In this document: piece after piece, positions 22,381-33,903 of the stretch
Layout of the letters: each line of letters opens with the position of its first letter
How positions within the stretch are numbered: position 1 is the stretch's first letter
From: Artocarpus heterophyllus
Lineage: Eukaryota > Streptophyta > Magnoliopsida > Rosales > Moraceae
DNA: 64,000 nt
NCBI GenBank assembly: GCA_025403435.1
Contig: CM046338.1
Location: 18,947,399-19,011,398, forward strand
Reading direction: 5' to 3'
The notes under the pieces: model-generated
What the model was told of the DNA's origin: nothing
What the model saw: only the letters and a program-made list of their open reading frames with translations
The model's database searches: none
Position numbers and translations under genes: made by a program

Positions 22381-23145
22381 CTAATATTTAGGACAATCAT
22401 TCTTTATGTGCCCCTTCTTGTTGCAAAAGAAGCAACTGGATTCCTTCTTGATATCAGCTTGAGCGGGCAGTTTGCCTTTTCCCTTATTCTTGGCTTGGCC
22501 CTTATTCTTCCTTTGAGTTGCCAGATGCACACTCTCTCCTGCTTCCATAACAAGCCTTCCTTCTTCCTGAACACACATGGTCATCAATTCATTGATGGAC
22601 CACTTATCCTTATGTGTGTTGTAGGATATCTTGAAAGGTCCATATTGATGTGGAAGAGTGTTGAGGATGTAGTGCACAAGGAAGGTTTCAGGCATCTCAA
22701 CCTCAAGTGTCTTTAGCTGAGCCGCTATATCCCTCATTTGCATGATGTGCTCACACACACCATGAATTCCAGTAAGCTTCATAGATGAAAATTTCATTAT
22801 CAAGGTGCTAGCCAAGGCTTTGTCTAATGTAGCAAACTGCTCATCAATTGCCTTTATCAAGGCTCGCACATTGTCATATTGCTCCAATAAACCACGTATG
22901 CCAGCCGAGATCTTCGTCTTTATGAACATTACGCAGATGCGATTAGATCGCTCCCACTTTTCATAACGGTCAACGTCATCTGGCTGGCTGGTCTCCGTAA
23001 CGGCAGGTGGTTTATCCTTACGGATAGCAAAGTCAATGTCCATGACACCCAAATGAAGAAGAATTCTCTCCTTCCATACCTTATAGTTGTCTCCCTTAAG
23101 TTCGAGAATGTCACACTGGAAATCAGACTAACTCACAGTTTGCAT
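22381..23145 (-). pseudogene. Copia gag (inner element)
   Basis: The likely start is the ATG at 23145, with an early in-frame TAG at 23128-23130. Motifs are KGDNYKVWKERILLHLG, YEKWERSNRI, CEHIMQMRDIAAQLKTLEVE and the zinc knuckle CFFCNKKGHIKNDC near the C-terminus. The frame ends in a TAG at 22381; beyond it the protease continues in the same frame. This is the UBN2-type gag of plant copia elements. Confidence 0.9.
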
Positions 23146-24088
23146 AGCTGCATAATGAAACATACATGCTTATGTTACTAAATTGAGGCTACAATACTTT
23201 ATGACAAGTTTACCAATGTAAATAATGCATTAAAATATGAATCAAATGACATAAAAATTGCCTGTGAGCTAAATTTTTAATTCAAACAGACTCATATATC
23301 CTTATGATGACACTATCAAATTATATGCCTTTTTTCTTAATTCATGTGGGTAAATTAAGAAAGATAATTTGATACATTATCCTAACTAATCATATTAAAT
23401 ATAATAAAAATTTCTATGGGATAAAATTTATCATATTACATATGATTAATCACAATTTAATGTCTTTTTACCATATGTGATTTAAACATCTAACATAATT
23501 TTTTGCATAATCAAAGATGCTGTAGCTACTCTTTAATTATTCAAAAATTAAATACATATATCACAAGACATTTGTTCTTTAATTTTTGCTCATAAAATAA
23601 ATTGCAATTACCTTAAGCAACAAATAAATATAAACAATGAACCATAATTTATGTACTAATTTTCATTATGTATAGATTAAAATTATACATTCAAAAATAT
23701 AATTTAGCACATTATTGCATAAAATTAAATGTACTAAATTATTTAACTTAATATTGCATGCATAATTTTAAATTACAAATTATACATAATGAACACTATA
23801 TGCATATAAATTTACAAAATTATATCCACTCAAATACTATATAATATTCATAACAAATACCAAAATTATGAATATTCAAAATTATGAATTTTTCATAAAT
23901 TATTCCATAATATGAAAAATTTCATATAAATATCAAAATTGTGGATATAATGAAAATTTCTTAAAAATTATAAAAACTAAAAAACTGAAAATTTTATGAA
24001 ATTTTCCCCAAAAAATATCATTTTATAAAATTTGAAAAAAATCAATTTTTTTTAATTTTCAGGTTTTATTTTTTTTTTATTTTCTTAA

Positions 24089-24309
24089 AAACGATGTCGT
24101 TTCATGGAGGGTAAATGCCCCTCCCCCCCCCCCAAGCCATAAACGACACGTCGTTTACTTAACCCTCAGCCCGTTGATAGTCCAAACGATATATCGTTTT
24201 GGCTGTCCAAAGGCGAAACGACATATCGTTTCTTGCTGGAAAGTGACGCCTGCATTGCCTGAAACGACATGTCATTTTTGGCTGACTCAAGCTAAACGAC
24301 ATGTCATTT
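24089..24309 (-). repeat. Six palindromic AAACGA-N-TCGTTT repeats in the inner copia leader
   Basis: Copies lie at 24089-24102, 24141-24156, 24184-24199, 24216-24231, 24262-24277 and 24294-24309. Arms AAACGA and TCRTTT are kept while the centre varies (TG, CACG, TATA, CATA, CATG). The copy at 24184 is a perfect palindrome. They lie between the primer site and gag, in the untranslated leader. Confidence 0.85.
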
Positions 24310-24602
24310 TTCTCGTCTTTAACCTTGAATCCGGGTCTTCTTCACCCGAACGACCCGGTTTTAACTCGGTTGGAAACCCGGCTGTAATTCTACCATCCGG
24401 ACACCAATTTTGACGTTTCAAATTGCAGAATTCATAGAAATCTAATGTCTAAATGATTTCTAATCTTAGTTTCAATTAAAAAATGCTAAAAAACAAAACC
24501 CAAAAATCAAAAAAAAATTCAACCCGTGACTGTCATGAACACGGAAATTTTTTTTTTTTTTTAACAAACTCCATAGTTCACACGCAAGGCAGAGTGATTT
24601 AC

Positions 24603-24615
24603 GGCTCTGATGCCA
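24603..24615 (-). promoter_or_regulatory. Primer-binding site of the inner copia element
   Basis: The minus strand reads TGGCATCAGAGCC two bases after the 5' LTR. It is complementary to the 3' end of initiator tRNA-Met except for one base. Confidence 0.85.
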
Positions 24616-24617
24616 AA

Positions 24618-25032
24618 TATAAACATAAACAAATTCTAATATGCTATAAACTGTATGCATATCAAGAATTGAAACGGAAGCGTGAAAATATTTCTTACTT
24701 ACCTCCGGCCATTGCTATGTGAATCAACTGTGTTCTACTAGCGTACAGTGGCTGCCTCTTTTGAGAGCTTCCAAGTTCTCAAGAAACTCAACTGATGGTG
24801 TTGGATTATTAAAGAGTTTTTTTGAACTTGGGGACCCAAGATTTTGTTCAAGACACGAACAAACTTTTGTGTTTCTTTATTGCAGAAAAATCCTTCCATC
24901 AAGGATTATTATACAGCCACAAAACAACAGTTACCATGGCGTTTTAATGGGCATAAATATGAGGCCAATAATTGCAACAAATTAAATTGGTTTCAATTCT
25001 TTTGAAACCGTTAAAAAGAAAAAACTGTTACA
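24618..25032 (-). repeat. 5' LTR of the inner copia element (415 bp)
   Basis: It matches 18389-18802 throughout. Its inner terminal dinucleotide (plus view) has decayed from TG to TA. Confidence 0.95.
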
Positions 25033-25169
25033 CCAACTGCATCAAAAGTGTTGATTTGTCGATATTTGTCTATTTGATACTCTCATTCCCAAAATCCAAT
25101 AACAACAATGATGATTCATTTAAGCACTTAATCTACACATCAACATAAACAAAACAAAAAGGGCATGTG

Positions 25170-25330
25170 CATACTTGAGCACACATCAGACTGCCAATCA
25201 TAAAATGCATAAGGGATTACTTTATCTAATCTCTCTTGCTATCACTACAAGGACATTGGCCTTCCAAGAGTTTGTCACCATTCATAAACGATGCTTTACT
25301 AGGAGAGCAAGAACACATACTGACCATTGC
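25170..25330 (-). pseudogene. Copia reverse transcriptase 3' remnant of the outer element
   Basis: The minus frames read CSPSKASFMNGDKLLEGQCP and, shifted, MIGSLMCAQVCTCP. These correspond to the conserved copia segment before and at SAVGSLMYAxVCTRPD, now broken by stops and shifts. Confidence 0.6.
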
Positions 25331-26059
25331 AAAACAACATCAAGATAGGTTCTTTTATACAATATGAGAATGCAATAAGCTTAGTCATGGAGAACTTGAA
25401 TGCCTAGAGCATAAGAGGCTTTTCAAAGATTCTCATACCAAAGTGACCAAGCAGCATACATTTCGTTTTAGATAATAAGTCAGAATCATTAAGTGCAAAC
25501 AAGTTATCACTGACACAAATCAAACATAAATATCCCCTCCCACTGACCTTTATATGTATGCATCTAATTAACAAACATTCTCCTTAAAGCTATAGTCAAC
25601 GAGTATCACATCCAATTTATGGTACCATAGCCTTGATGCTTGTCTAAGTACTCCCACTCATCATAGGGTTTCTTAACACAATAATAAACTTAGAATATGC
25701 TCTTTGGGCCATGTCCAATTTCATCATTGTGATATTCAACATGAGAGATAAATTCTATATTTAATAATGTCTCGTCCAACGTCAAACTAGCGGAGATACA
25801 AGGATTATTCAAGGCTAAAGAAAATAAAAGGGGCAATTATCATTAGACATGTAAAACTAAGATCATGCCTTTCGCCCAATTCTTAACCTTATCAATGATC
25901 TTAAAACACTATGATCATTTTGTGCTAGAGTTCTGTGAGCAAGTATAGAACTCTTTGCAGGTAATAGCAATTTATCAAGCATCATAACCAAATGCATCAA
26001 TCCCATTAACGATAGGATAGCAAAGACCATGCAGTTCATAATACTCGATAAAATCCCCT

Positions 26060-26590
26060 CACCAGTCTAAACATTTACCAAACAATTAATTATCAATAGG
26101 ATAAATTAATTGCCCATATGGATCTTAGCACTATAATAAATACATAATTTTATCCATTACTCTAATTTATTATTTGACCATAATATGAGTTTAGTGATTA
26201 TGCAAGTCCATATATAATCATTTTTAATATTCTCCCACTTGGACCTCATAATCAATAACAATAATACTCATATAATACAACAAGTCCATTAATAATATAA
26301 ATAATTAAAAGATGGATAAAGATAATAAGCTTAAGCTTAAAACATCCTACCAAGCAATAAAACTGTTGATAGGATAATTCTATCACTCGTATGGATCTTC
26401 ATGGCATGTTCAACAAATATAAATTTATCCATACATGCAACAATTTATTATTTGACAATGATATGTGACCTGATTGATTATGCTAGTACACATATAAATA
26501 TTTTAATACTCCCCCACTTGGACAACATAGTCAGAAAAAACATAACACTCACACAAAACAAGATATCAAATAATAACAATAATTAAAAAA
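26060..26590 (-). repeat. Duplicated ~270-bp segment containing polypurine-like tracts
   Basis: Two diverged blocks carry, in the same order, 'gatagga', 'tatggatctt', 'atttatccat', 'aatttattatttgac' and 'ctcccacttggac'. The polypurine-like boxes are at about 26234 and 26510. They resemble the box at 17548-17560 next to the outer 3' LTR. Confidence 0.55.
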
Positions 26591-27437
26591 AAGGGATAAC
26601 CTTGTAGCTTAAATGTTACTATATCAAGCATATGATCATCTAATAAATATTTCATTCTCACGACAAAACAAATATGACCATGAATGCCTTAACAAAAAAC
26701 ATGAATTAGGCAAAAAACAATATACACTAAATGAGAATTTTAAAATTTAAATCAATATTCGTATTATACGTCTAAAAATAATAAATTATTTGGGAGAATT
26801 CAAAATAAAATATGACCATATAAAATGGTCTATTAAATTTTTCCAATAATTTTTGCTCATAAATAGTGAGAATAAATTATCCAGAAAATATATATAAAAA
26901 ATTAATAAGACAAACAAATAATTAATATGAATATTTTCTTGTAGCTTACGTTGCGTCCATATAAGCATGGTTTTTCTCAAGAAGAGAAAAAATCAATAAA
27001 ATTGTAGGAGATACTATGATACAATTTAACTGGACAATTAGACATGTTTAGACTCATGACAGGCGAGTAAATAAACATTCATTATTGCCGAATTTTCACA
27101 ACTAAATATGCTATATAAAATCAAATAACATAACTAAAATTTCATAGCATCCAATTATTAAACAAATTATATATAATGCCTACGAAAAAAATTATTTGAA
27201 TAATTATGAGAATTGGCCACCCATAAAATATATCATAAAAAATATGTAAATTAACATTAACATTAACATCATTTTATGGTAGCTTAAACCAAAAAAAAAT
27301 AACATAAATAGGTAGGAAATAGAAAACGGAGAAAAAAACGAAAACGGAGATCAAAACAGACTACAGATGAGCCTATATGCGTCAATCAAAGTTTTATCAA
27401 AATAGGGTTTTTTTTTTTTTAATTTTCAACCTTGTCA

Positions 27438-27529
27438 AAATAACATGTCATTTTAGGGCATATGTAAGAAACGATATGTTGTTTCATCAACGATAGAAGC
27501 CTTTTACTCTTGCAAAAGGCATGTCGTTT
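27438..27529 (-). repeat. Three decayed AAACGA-type palindromes in the outer copia leader
   Basis: Copies at 27438-27453, 27469-27484 and 27514-27529 (for example aaacgatatgttgttt) match the inner-element palindromes in length, arms and position between coding part and 5' LTR. Confidence 0.7.
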
Positions 27530-27769
27530 TAGTCGTTCTTGACCTCCAGACTTTGTAACAAGGTCAAAAGGCGATCCGCGACTCAACATGCTCATATCTT
27601 AGCCTCCAGAACTCTGTTTTTGATGATTCAAAAGGTGTTTTTCCTATAATTTCATTCTCTTTAGATCCATGACATCGAATGGACCAAAAAACACTCAAAA
27701 AGATTTAAAAAAAAAAAAAAATCAAAACAAAACATATTTTCTCCATTTTTCAAGCTTCAAAGAACACCC

Positions 27770-28188
27770 AAAAATACTCCAGGCTAGAATCAGGTCTACA
27801 AGCTAAGATCACGAGAGAGAAAAACTTGAGGGTGGTATGTGGTCTCCTTTAGCCCTACTCTTCCCAAAACGTGTATCACTTCCGTCTACTTACACACACA
27901 ACTCACAAAAAATTTGATGTGGTATATATAGAAAGTGGGCCTTAATGGGCTTTTTACAAATAACAATGAAAGAGAGTATTTGGCCCAATGGGTTGACTAA
28001 ATACTATGAGAGGGAACCTATCGGCTCCATGCTGATCAATAAAACGAGTTTTCGTTTCATTAGGGCCCGATATTTAACATACATGTATTAACAAATTAGC
28101 ATTAACAAAGTTGTCCATAACATGCTTTGATTCATATTTAAGTGAATTATTATGAGTATAGAAGTCCACACCAAAAAATATTCTAACA
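27770..28188 (-). repeat. 5' LTR copy of the outer copia element, inner edge lost
   Basis: 27797-28188 aligns with the 3' LTR at 17180-17546. The first ~200 bp expected from the other copy, and any primer site, are not recognisable. Confidence 0.6.
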
Positions 28189-28237
28189 GCATTTTTTAGA
28201 GTAATGCTTTATTATGAAATAACTAAAAGTTAATTTA

Positions 28238-28785
28238 GGGTCCATTTGTTTCATATATTCTTTGAATTTAATGGACTCAAATTTGGATTCGAATATCAAG
28301 AATCCTTTGAATACATGTTTGTTTCCTCCAAAATCCGAATCAAATGAGTATCAAAAATCTAAGTTTTCAGAGTTCTGAATCTCCCTAAACTCTTGATACT
28401 CAGGTATCTTTGCTATAGTAACAGCTGAAATTTTCTCTCCAATATTTGAAGGAAAAAAAATCATAACTTCTTCATTTGATATCCAAATGAGATGATTCTT
28501 TTTTCATTATATTTCTAGTAAAGAGAAGAATAAATTAAGATACATATTGCATATTTTTTAAGATTATTAGCATTAAGATTTTATTAGATTTGTGAATTAA
28601 TCAAAAAATTATCTTTACTACCTCTCTAAACACAAATTTTAATTTTATTCCATACTTAAATTAAAACTTAAATGCACACCCAAACGTTAATTCGGATAAC
28701 AATTCAAATTACTAACTCAAATACTAATTTAAATCAAATAACTCAAATCAAATCACTAATTCAAATCCATTTTCCAAACGGACCC
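28238..28785 (+). mobile_element. Tourist-like MITE (548 bp), TSD TTA
   Basis: Ends GGGTCCATTTG and CAAACGGACCC form terminal inverted repeats, flanked by TTA on both sides (28235-28237, 28786-28788). This is the pattern of PIF/Harbinger-derived MITEs. A second copy lies inverted at 31786-32317. Confidence 0.85.
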
Positions 28786-28857
28786 TTATTTTCTGTGAGT
28801 GAAATTTCTAAATTATTGTCTGTTCAAAAATAAGGGATTATTACTAAACATTTTTTA

Positions 28858-29012
28858 GGTCATTTGGTATAGTTTTCAAAATAGGTGAAAATGCTTTTGT
28901 TTTAAAAAATGGGAATTTTTTGAAAATTGTGTTGAGAATATTTTTAAAATTTTTACCTTAAAAAGCGTCAAAAACATTTTCAAAAATTTTGAGAATGAAA
29001 ACAAACGAGGCC
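28858..29012 (-). repeat. Short AT-rich MITE-like repeat, family 2
   Basis: Reverse-complement relative of the repeats at 33743-33903 and 58355-58511: begins (minus) GGCCTCGTTTGTTTTCATTC and continues with AAATTTTTGAAAA runs. Confidence 0.6.
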
Positions 29013-29077
29013 TTTTCTTGTCAAAAAATTGACATTTGTACGAGACTGATCAATCCACACATATTTTTTCCTCCAAG

Positions 29078-29125
29078 GATAGTTCATCTATAGCCAAGCA
29101 AGATAGTTCATCTATAGCCAAGCAA
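29078..29125 (+). repeat. Perfect 24-bp tandem duplication
   Basis: gatagttcatctatagccaa plus four more bases occurs twice in a row (29078 and 29102). Confidence 0.9.
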
Positions 29126-30080
29126 ACCAACAACAATAAAGTTCAAGTTTCTCTCTGCATCCCGCGCAAAGGATGACCATCCTTCTTTTCTTACCAAATC
29201 ACAGGTTCGCAAGAAACTGCTAAATGTTTTCTCACTTCCACCATCACTTAATCATCCTCTTCCATCTCTATTGGTGGCCTCCTCCGCGATATTGGCGACC
29301 ACAGAACCAACCAAGCTATCGATCTTTTCCTCCCCATTTTGCAGTCGCAAGTACAAATATCCTGGAAAGAAAATCAAGCATTGATCAAGAGCATTCTGAG
29401 GAGCTCATGCCCCTCTCATATTGACCGCCACTCCTTTTAAAGAACTTCTACTTCAAACTTTCCATTGCGCAGTTTCATGAGTTCCATTGCTCCTTGTCCA
29501 AAAACATCACTGAATAAGATAACACAACATGGTAGATATTGTACTCCCGCTTCCAAAACTCGCGTACAGTTCAGGTTCTCGCCAATTCCTTCAGTTGAAG
29601 TCATGTTAAACAACAATTTCCTCTATGCAATAACTCGGTCTCTAGCCACGTTGAGTTCTAACCTATGTATTCAGCACCTAAATTCACCATATCAGTTATA
29701 GGAACATTTTTGTTGTATCTGTATTGTCTTGTGATCTCCTATCCTGATGCGGGCACATCATGATCGCTAACGAGATTCCGAGATGAAGTTACTGAAGATA
29801 TGGCATTTCTCATAGTTTCCTTACCAGATCCTTGCCATTCTGTACCAAACCACGGAAGAGAAATGGTGACTTGTTCAGTCATTCCCTCCATGGTTATAAA
29901 GATGAGAAAAGTTTTCATATGACGATGAACAAGGAAATTAAGCAATAAAGTTAAGAAGGAAATATTCCTTTTGCAAAATCTTAAAAAAAATGCTAAAATG
30001 TAAAATTTCTCAATCTAACAAGATACATCTTTTGTATCTATAATAAGTTCGTACTAGCTTAAATATGTTTCAAAAGATGA
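29126..30080. other. Intergenic DNA with short protein-like frames, unidentified
   Basis: Around 29150-29370 one plus frame reads FLTKSQVRKKLLNVFSLPPS and continues for about 70 residues, somewhat like an organelle-targeting leader, but I recognise no family and it stops. Nothing else is supported. Confidence 0.25.
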
Positions 30081-30092
30081 TAAAGGATGGTC

Positions 30093-30600
30093 CTTTAATT
30101 TTATTAGAGGTTAAAATTCTATCACAGTGTGAATCTTATTTGAAAGGCACAATGACTTAGCAGCCATTTGGGTCTAACTGCAATTGGTTGAGCGAGTCCT
30201 ACAATTAGTACAGTGATGTTTATGGTCAAGACTGTATTGGCATGCGAATGGTACAAGTATTTCATCATATTTATTGACGAGTACTCTAGTTTTGGTGTGT
30301 GTGCCTAATGCACCGTAAGAGTGAAGCCTTTAACATGTCTAGAGAGTTTTGTGTGAAAATATAGAAGCAATTGGGTACATTCATAAAAGTCACTTGATCA
30401 AATAAAGGTAGAGAATATTCGTCCGATAAGTTCTCAGGATACTTGTCAGAGAATGAGATCTTGTCCCATTTGATTGCACTTAGAACTTCACGACAAATGA
30501 TGTAGTAGAGAGAAAAAGAGGACTTTATTCGATATGATATGACATTCAGTAAACTCATTGCAACATTATCCTTCACTAACGTAATAAAAGGCTCATAAAT
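30093..30600 (+). pseudogene. Copia integrase fragment, heavily decayed
   Basis: Broken plus frames read CESYLKGTMT (the end of the integrase zinc finger), then YFIIFIDEYSSFGVC and REYSSDKFSGYLSENEILSH. They align in order with the copia integrase core (YFITFIDDYSR and RSDRGGEY regions). Many stops and shifts are present. No LTR is visible beside it, so it is a relic of an insertion unrelated in position to the 17-28 kb elements. Confidence 0.7.
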
Positions 30601-31785
30601 ATAAAAATTAATTAGATAATTCTAAATTTCTGGTTAGTTGATGTTATTTTGTAATGTTTAAAAATTTTTAAAAATAATTAAATAAAATCTTGGATATTAT
30701 ATTTTTTAAGGCTTTGAAACTTTTAAATAAATATTTAACTTTTAATTTGTTATAAAAAAAAGTGAATTGAGAATTATGATTTATTATTGAGGTTTGTTTA
30801 GCAAATATTAAGTGTAATAACATAAGTTATTGTTAAAAAACAGCCCTTAATATGTATCTTAAATTCTACTGCTGCTAGGCTAAAGTATACTTTACCAAAC
30901 CCTCCAACCTGATGTAGATACTTATAAAAACTAAAAGCAGTCTTTAAAAAATAATGCCAATGTGCTTTCAAATCGTCTGGTGCCATTTCCTACGTAACTT
31001 TACTACCAACATATTCACTGTGATTAGGATGATGGGCTCAGAGCGCAACTACAAGGCTTTCAAAGAATATGTTTATCAATTTTCTAAGGAGTCCCTTGCT
31101 GATGCCCTCCTTTTCTAGACCTTTTTTTTTTACATTATTAATTAAATAGAGCAACACAACATAACTAATAAAAAGTTGAACAAGTGAAAGAAAATTCCAA
31201 AGATTTTCCTCCTATGACTTTTCTCCCTCTCATAGAATAATCAAAAGTGGTTATAGCCAAAGTGAGCATTTTACGTACAAACTCTTTGGTATCGCAGAAG
31301 GTTAAACAACCACTGTACCCTTGGCTTAGCTAGACCCTTACACATCATCATGATCACCACCGTACAACATTGATGATACAAAACAAAGCCCTATTCCCTC
31401 CCTAGACGACACTCAAAAGAAGTCGTACTTCGATTCCCAACACACATTCATTGCTGATTCTTTTTCCCCACCTCTCACCGAATTTACCCTCTTCCCTTCA
31501 TCTGATCTCTCTGCACACTCGACAGCATAACGAGTGCGTTTCATGGCAAAAAGACAGACTAAACCAGGGATTGGAAACGGCGACTCCGAGCAGAAGCTTT
31601 GCTCGTGTTGTGTATGTGTGACTATTGTGATATGAAGGATATTATTTTGGTACCTATAGTGTAGAAAATTGATAAGATGTTACTTCTATGCTGGAGAAAT
31701 TTCATTTGAGTACTTTGTTACTCAAAACATCATCATTCACGTAACTTGAACCTTTTTTGAGACATGAATAAAGCCTTTCAATCTA
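30601..31785. other. Intergenic DNA, no gene recognised
   Basis: AT-rich at first, then a more balanced stretch at 31000-31640 containing a 30-codon frame from ATG 31543 (MAKRQTKPGIGNGDSEQKL). It is too short to call a gene, though it could be the first exon of a lost one. Confidence 0.3.
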
Positions 31786-32317
31786 GGGTCTGTTTGATAA
31801 ATGAATTCGAATTAGTGATTTAATTTGAGTTAATGTGATTTGAATTAAGATTTGAGTTAGTGGTTTGAATTGTTATTCGAATTGACTTTTGGATGTGTAT
31901 TTAAGTTTTAATATGAGTATGAAATAAAATTGAGTATTTGGAGAGGTAGTGAAGATGGTTTTTTATCTATCAATAAATCTAACAAAATCTTAATATTAAT
32001 GTTCTTAAAAAATATACAATATGAATATTGATTTATTCCTCTCTTCATTAGGAACACAGTGAAAAAAGAATCATCTCAATTGGATATCAAATAAAGAAGT
32101 TATGATTTTTTTTACTCAAATATAAGAGAGATAATTTTAGATTTTACTTTAGTAAAAATATCCGAGTATCAAAAGTTGGGTGAGAACTCTGAAAACTTAG
32201 ATTTTTGATACTTAAATGATGATTTTGGGGAAACAAATACGTATTCGAATGATTCTTGATACTCAAATCTAAATTTAAGCCTATTGAGTTCAAAGAATGT
32301 ATGAAACAAACATACCC
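31786..32317 (-). mobile_element. Tourist-like MITE (532 bp), inverted copy, TSD CTA
   Basis: Same family as 28238-28785 in the opposite orientation. Ends are GGGTCTGTTTG and CAAACATACCC, flanked by CTA at 31783-31785 and 32318-32320. Confidence 0.85.
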
Positions 32318-32933
32318 CTAGTTTTCTAAGAATTTTATGTATTATACTTAGGAATTTTATTTTTTTTGGTCGAAAGGGTAAAACTGTTATTTAATATCTC
32401 ATAAACAAACTCAGAGTACTTAAATCGCATTTTTTAAAAAATAGCATACTCTGAATAAATTTAGATCTATTGTGTTATTTTTCTGTTCTAATGGTTATTC
32501 TTAATACCATCTTGATAACTCATTTAATTACTTAACTATTTTCAATATATGGTATTTAGTATGTGATCAAATTCTTAAATTTAGATAATATGATAAAATA
32601 GTAACGGAGGACATCAAATGAAACAGGAATTAAGTTCAAATTAATGTTTCAAATATGAAGAATGGATAAATTATAAAAAGTGAATTTTTAGGAATGTATA
32701 GAAATACGATTCAAACTAAAAGTACTTTGAGCTGAAAATAAAGTATTAATTCAAATTTTCGTAATAGAAAATACTCTAACAAAATTAATTGGAATCATAA
32801 TTTTTTGTTAGAATCGTTGTTGTCAAGCACCCTCCTATGTTTTTCTTTATGTGAAAAGGAGAAATTTCATTAAAACTTGATAATGTGTTACAAGCACACC
32901 AAATCATGTAAAAAAACCTTGTAATACATGAGA

Positions 32934-33465
32934 ATAGTGGCGGAGCCATATGGAGCTGAGTGGGGGTGGCCGCCTTCATTGGCTCAAGTGACTCCTTTAT
33001 GATTTAAGTGTAATATTAAACTTTTTTTGACACTTTTTTTCTTATTTAGCCCCCACCGAAGCTTATTCTTAATAATATTTATTTTAAAACTTTTTAAAAG
33101 ATTTCAACTATACCCTGAATTTTATTTTTAAATTTTTTTGGATGTTTAGAAACTTTAGTTTAAACTGTTAGTTTGAACCAGAAACATGTAATAATTTAAA
33201 TTTTATAAGTAAAACACTATAACAACCGTAGTTTGAACTAAAAGGTTTGATTTAAACTAAGATTTTCAAACAACCTATTATAATTCAATTTTAAAATATG
33301 AAATAAACAACAACTCAATCATAATATTATATGAATTTATAATTTTAAAAATTGTAAATTTCAAAAATTGAATTAAAATTTTTTAAAATAATAATAATAT
33401 GTTTTAGTTAAAAAATTTGATTTAATTTATGCTCCTACTGAAATAATTTCTTGGCTCCTCCATTG
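32934..33465 (+). mobile_element. Non-autonomous hAT-like element (532 bp)
   Basis: Imperfect terminal inverted repeats: left end TAGTGGCGGAGCCA, right end read inward GCAATGGAGGAGCCAA (partly in the target copy). Flanks share catgaga (32927-32933 and 33466-33472), close to an 8-bp hAT duplication. There is no coding capacity. Confidence 0.65.
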
Positions 33466-33590
33466 CATGAGACCACAATCTATGATACAAATAGGTCCCT
33501 TTATAAAATTTGATGATGTTACTAAAGGCTCAACGAAGAGAAAGTACTGGAGAGCACAAGTAAGGCTCAAATATGAGTATTAAACCGTTT

Positions 33591-33644
33591 AAAAAATTAA
33601 TCCAAGATGTAAAAGTGAAAAAATTAATCCAACATGTAAAAGTG
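33591..33644 (+). repeat. 27-bp tandem duplication
   Basis: aaaaaattaatccaagatgt plus aaaagtg is followed directly by a copy with one base changed. Confidence 0.85.
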
Positions 33645-33742
33645 TTTTCACTGTAGATAATTCTTTTGTTGCAAAGTTAATCTAACAATTAAACAATAGA
33701 AGAGATTTTACTGCTTTTTTTTTGTCACAGTAAAAAATATCA

Positions 33743-33903
33743 GCCCCCGTTTGTTTTTTTTCTTAAAATTTTTGAAAATATTTTCTTATATTTTTTAAGC
33801 CAAAATTTTTAAAACACATTTAACATAATTTTTAAAAAATAAAATTTTTATTTCTTAAAATAAAAATATTTTTATCTATTTTAAAAATAATACCAAACAA
33901 ACC
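33743..33903 (+). repeat. Short AT-rich MITE-like repeat, family 2
   Basis: It starts gcccccgtttgtttt, is internally almost only A and T, and ends taccaaacaaacc. It is related to 28858-29012 and 58355-58511. Confidence 0.65.

Larger units (their letters stand above)
18389..25032 (-). mobile_element. Complete Ty1/copia retrotransposon (inner), 6644 bp, defective
   Basis: The element is bounded by LTRs at 18389-18802 and 24618-25032 and flanked by the identical 5-bp duplication ccaac (18384-18388, 25033-25037). It has a tRNA-Met-like primer site, a polypurine tract and gag, protease, integrase, reverse transcriptase and RNase H in copia order on the minus strand. The reading frame has several stops and at least two frameshifts. 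By eye the LTRs differ at roughly 14 of 415 aligned positions plus one single-base gap, so the insertion is moderately old. It sits inside the outer copia element. Confidence 0.97.
16981..28188 (-). mobile_element. Old degraded Ty1/copia element (outer), host to a nested insertion
   Basis: Two related LTR copies in direct orientation lie at 16981-17546 and about 27770-28188. Both end (plus-strand view) in ttctaaca. Flanking 5-mers match: gcatt at 16976-16980 and 28189-28193. On the minus strand, remnants of copia reverse transcriptase (25170-25330) and RNase H (17950-18150) appear on either side of the younger element 18389-25032, which inserted between them. No intact ORF remains. The right LTR copy seems to have lost its inner edge and the primer site. 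Confidence 0.75.

Noticed and set aside
19199..22716. Plus-strand ORFs across the inner copia element
   Set aside because: Antisense shadows of the gag-pol frame.
31543..31635. 30-codon ORF MAKRQTKPGIGN...
   Set aside because: Too short, no splice partner found, no recognised family; mentioned only in the intergenic note.
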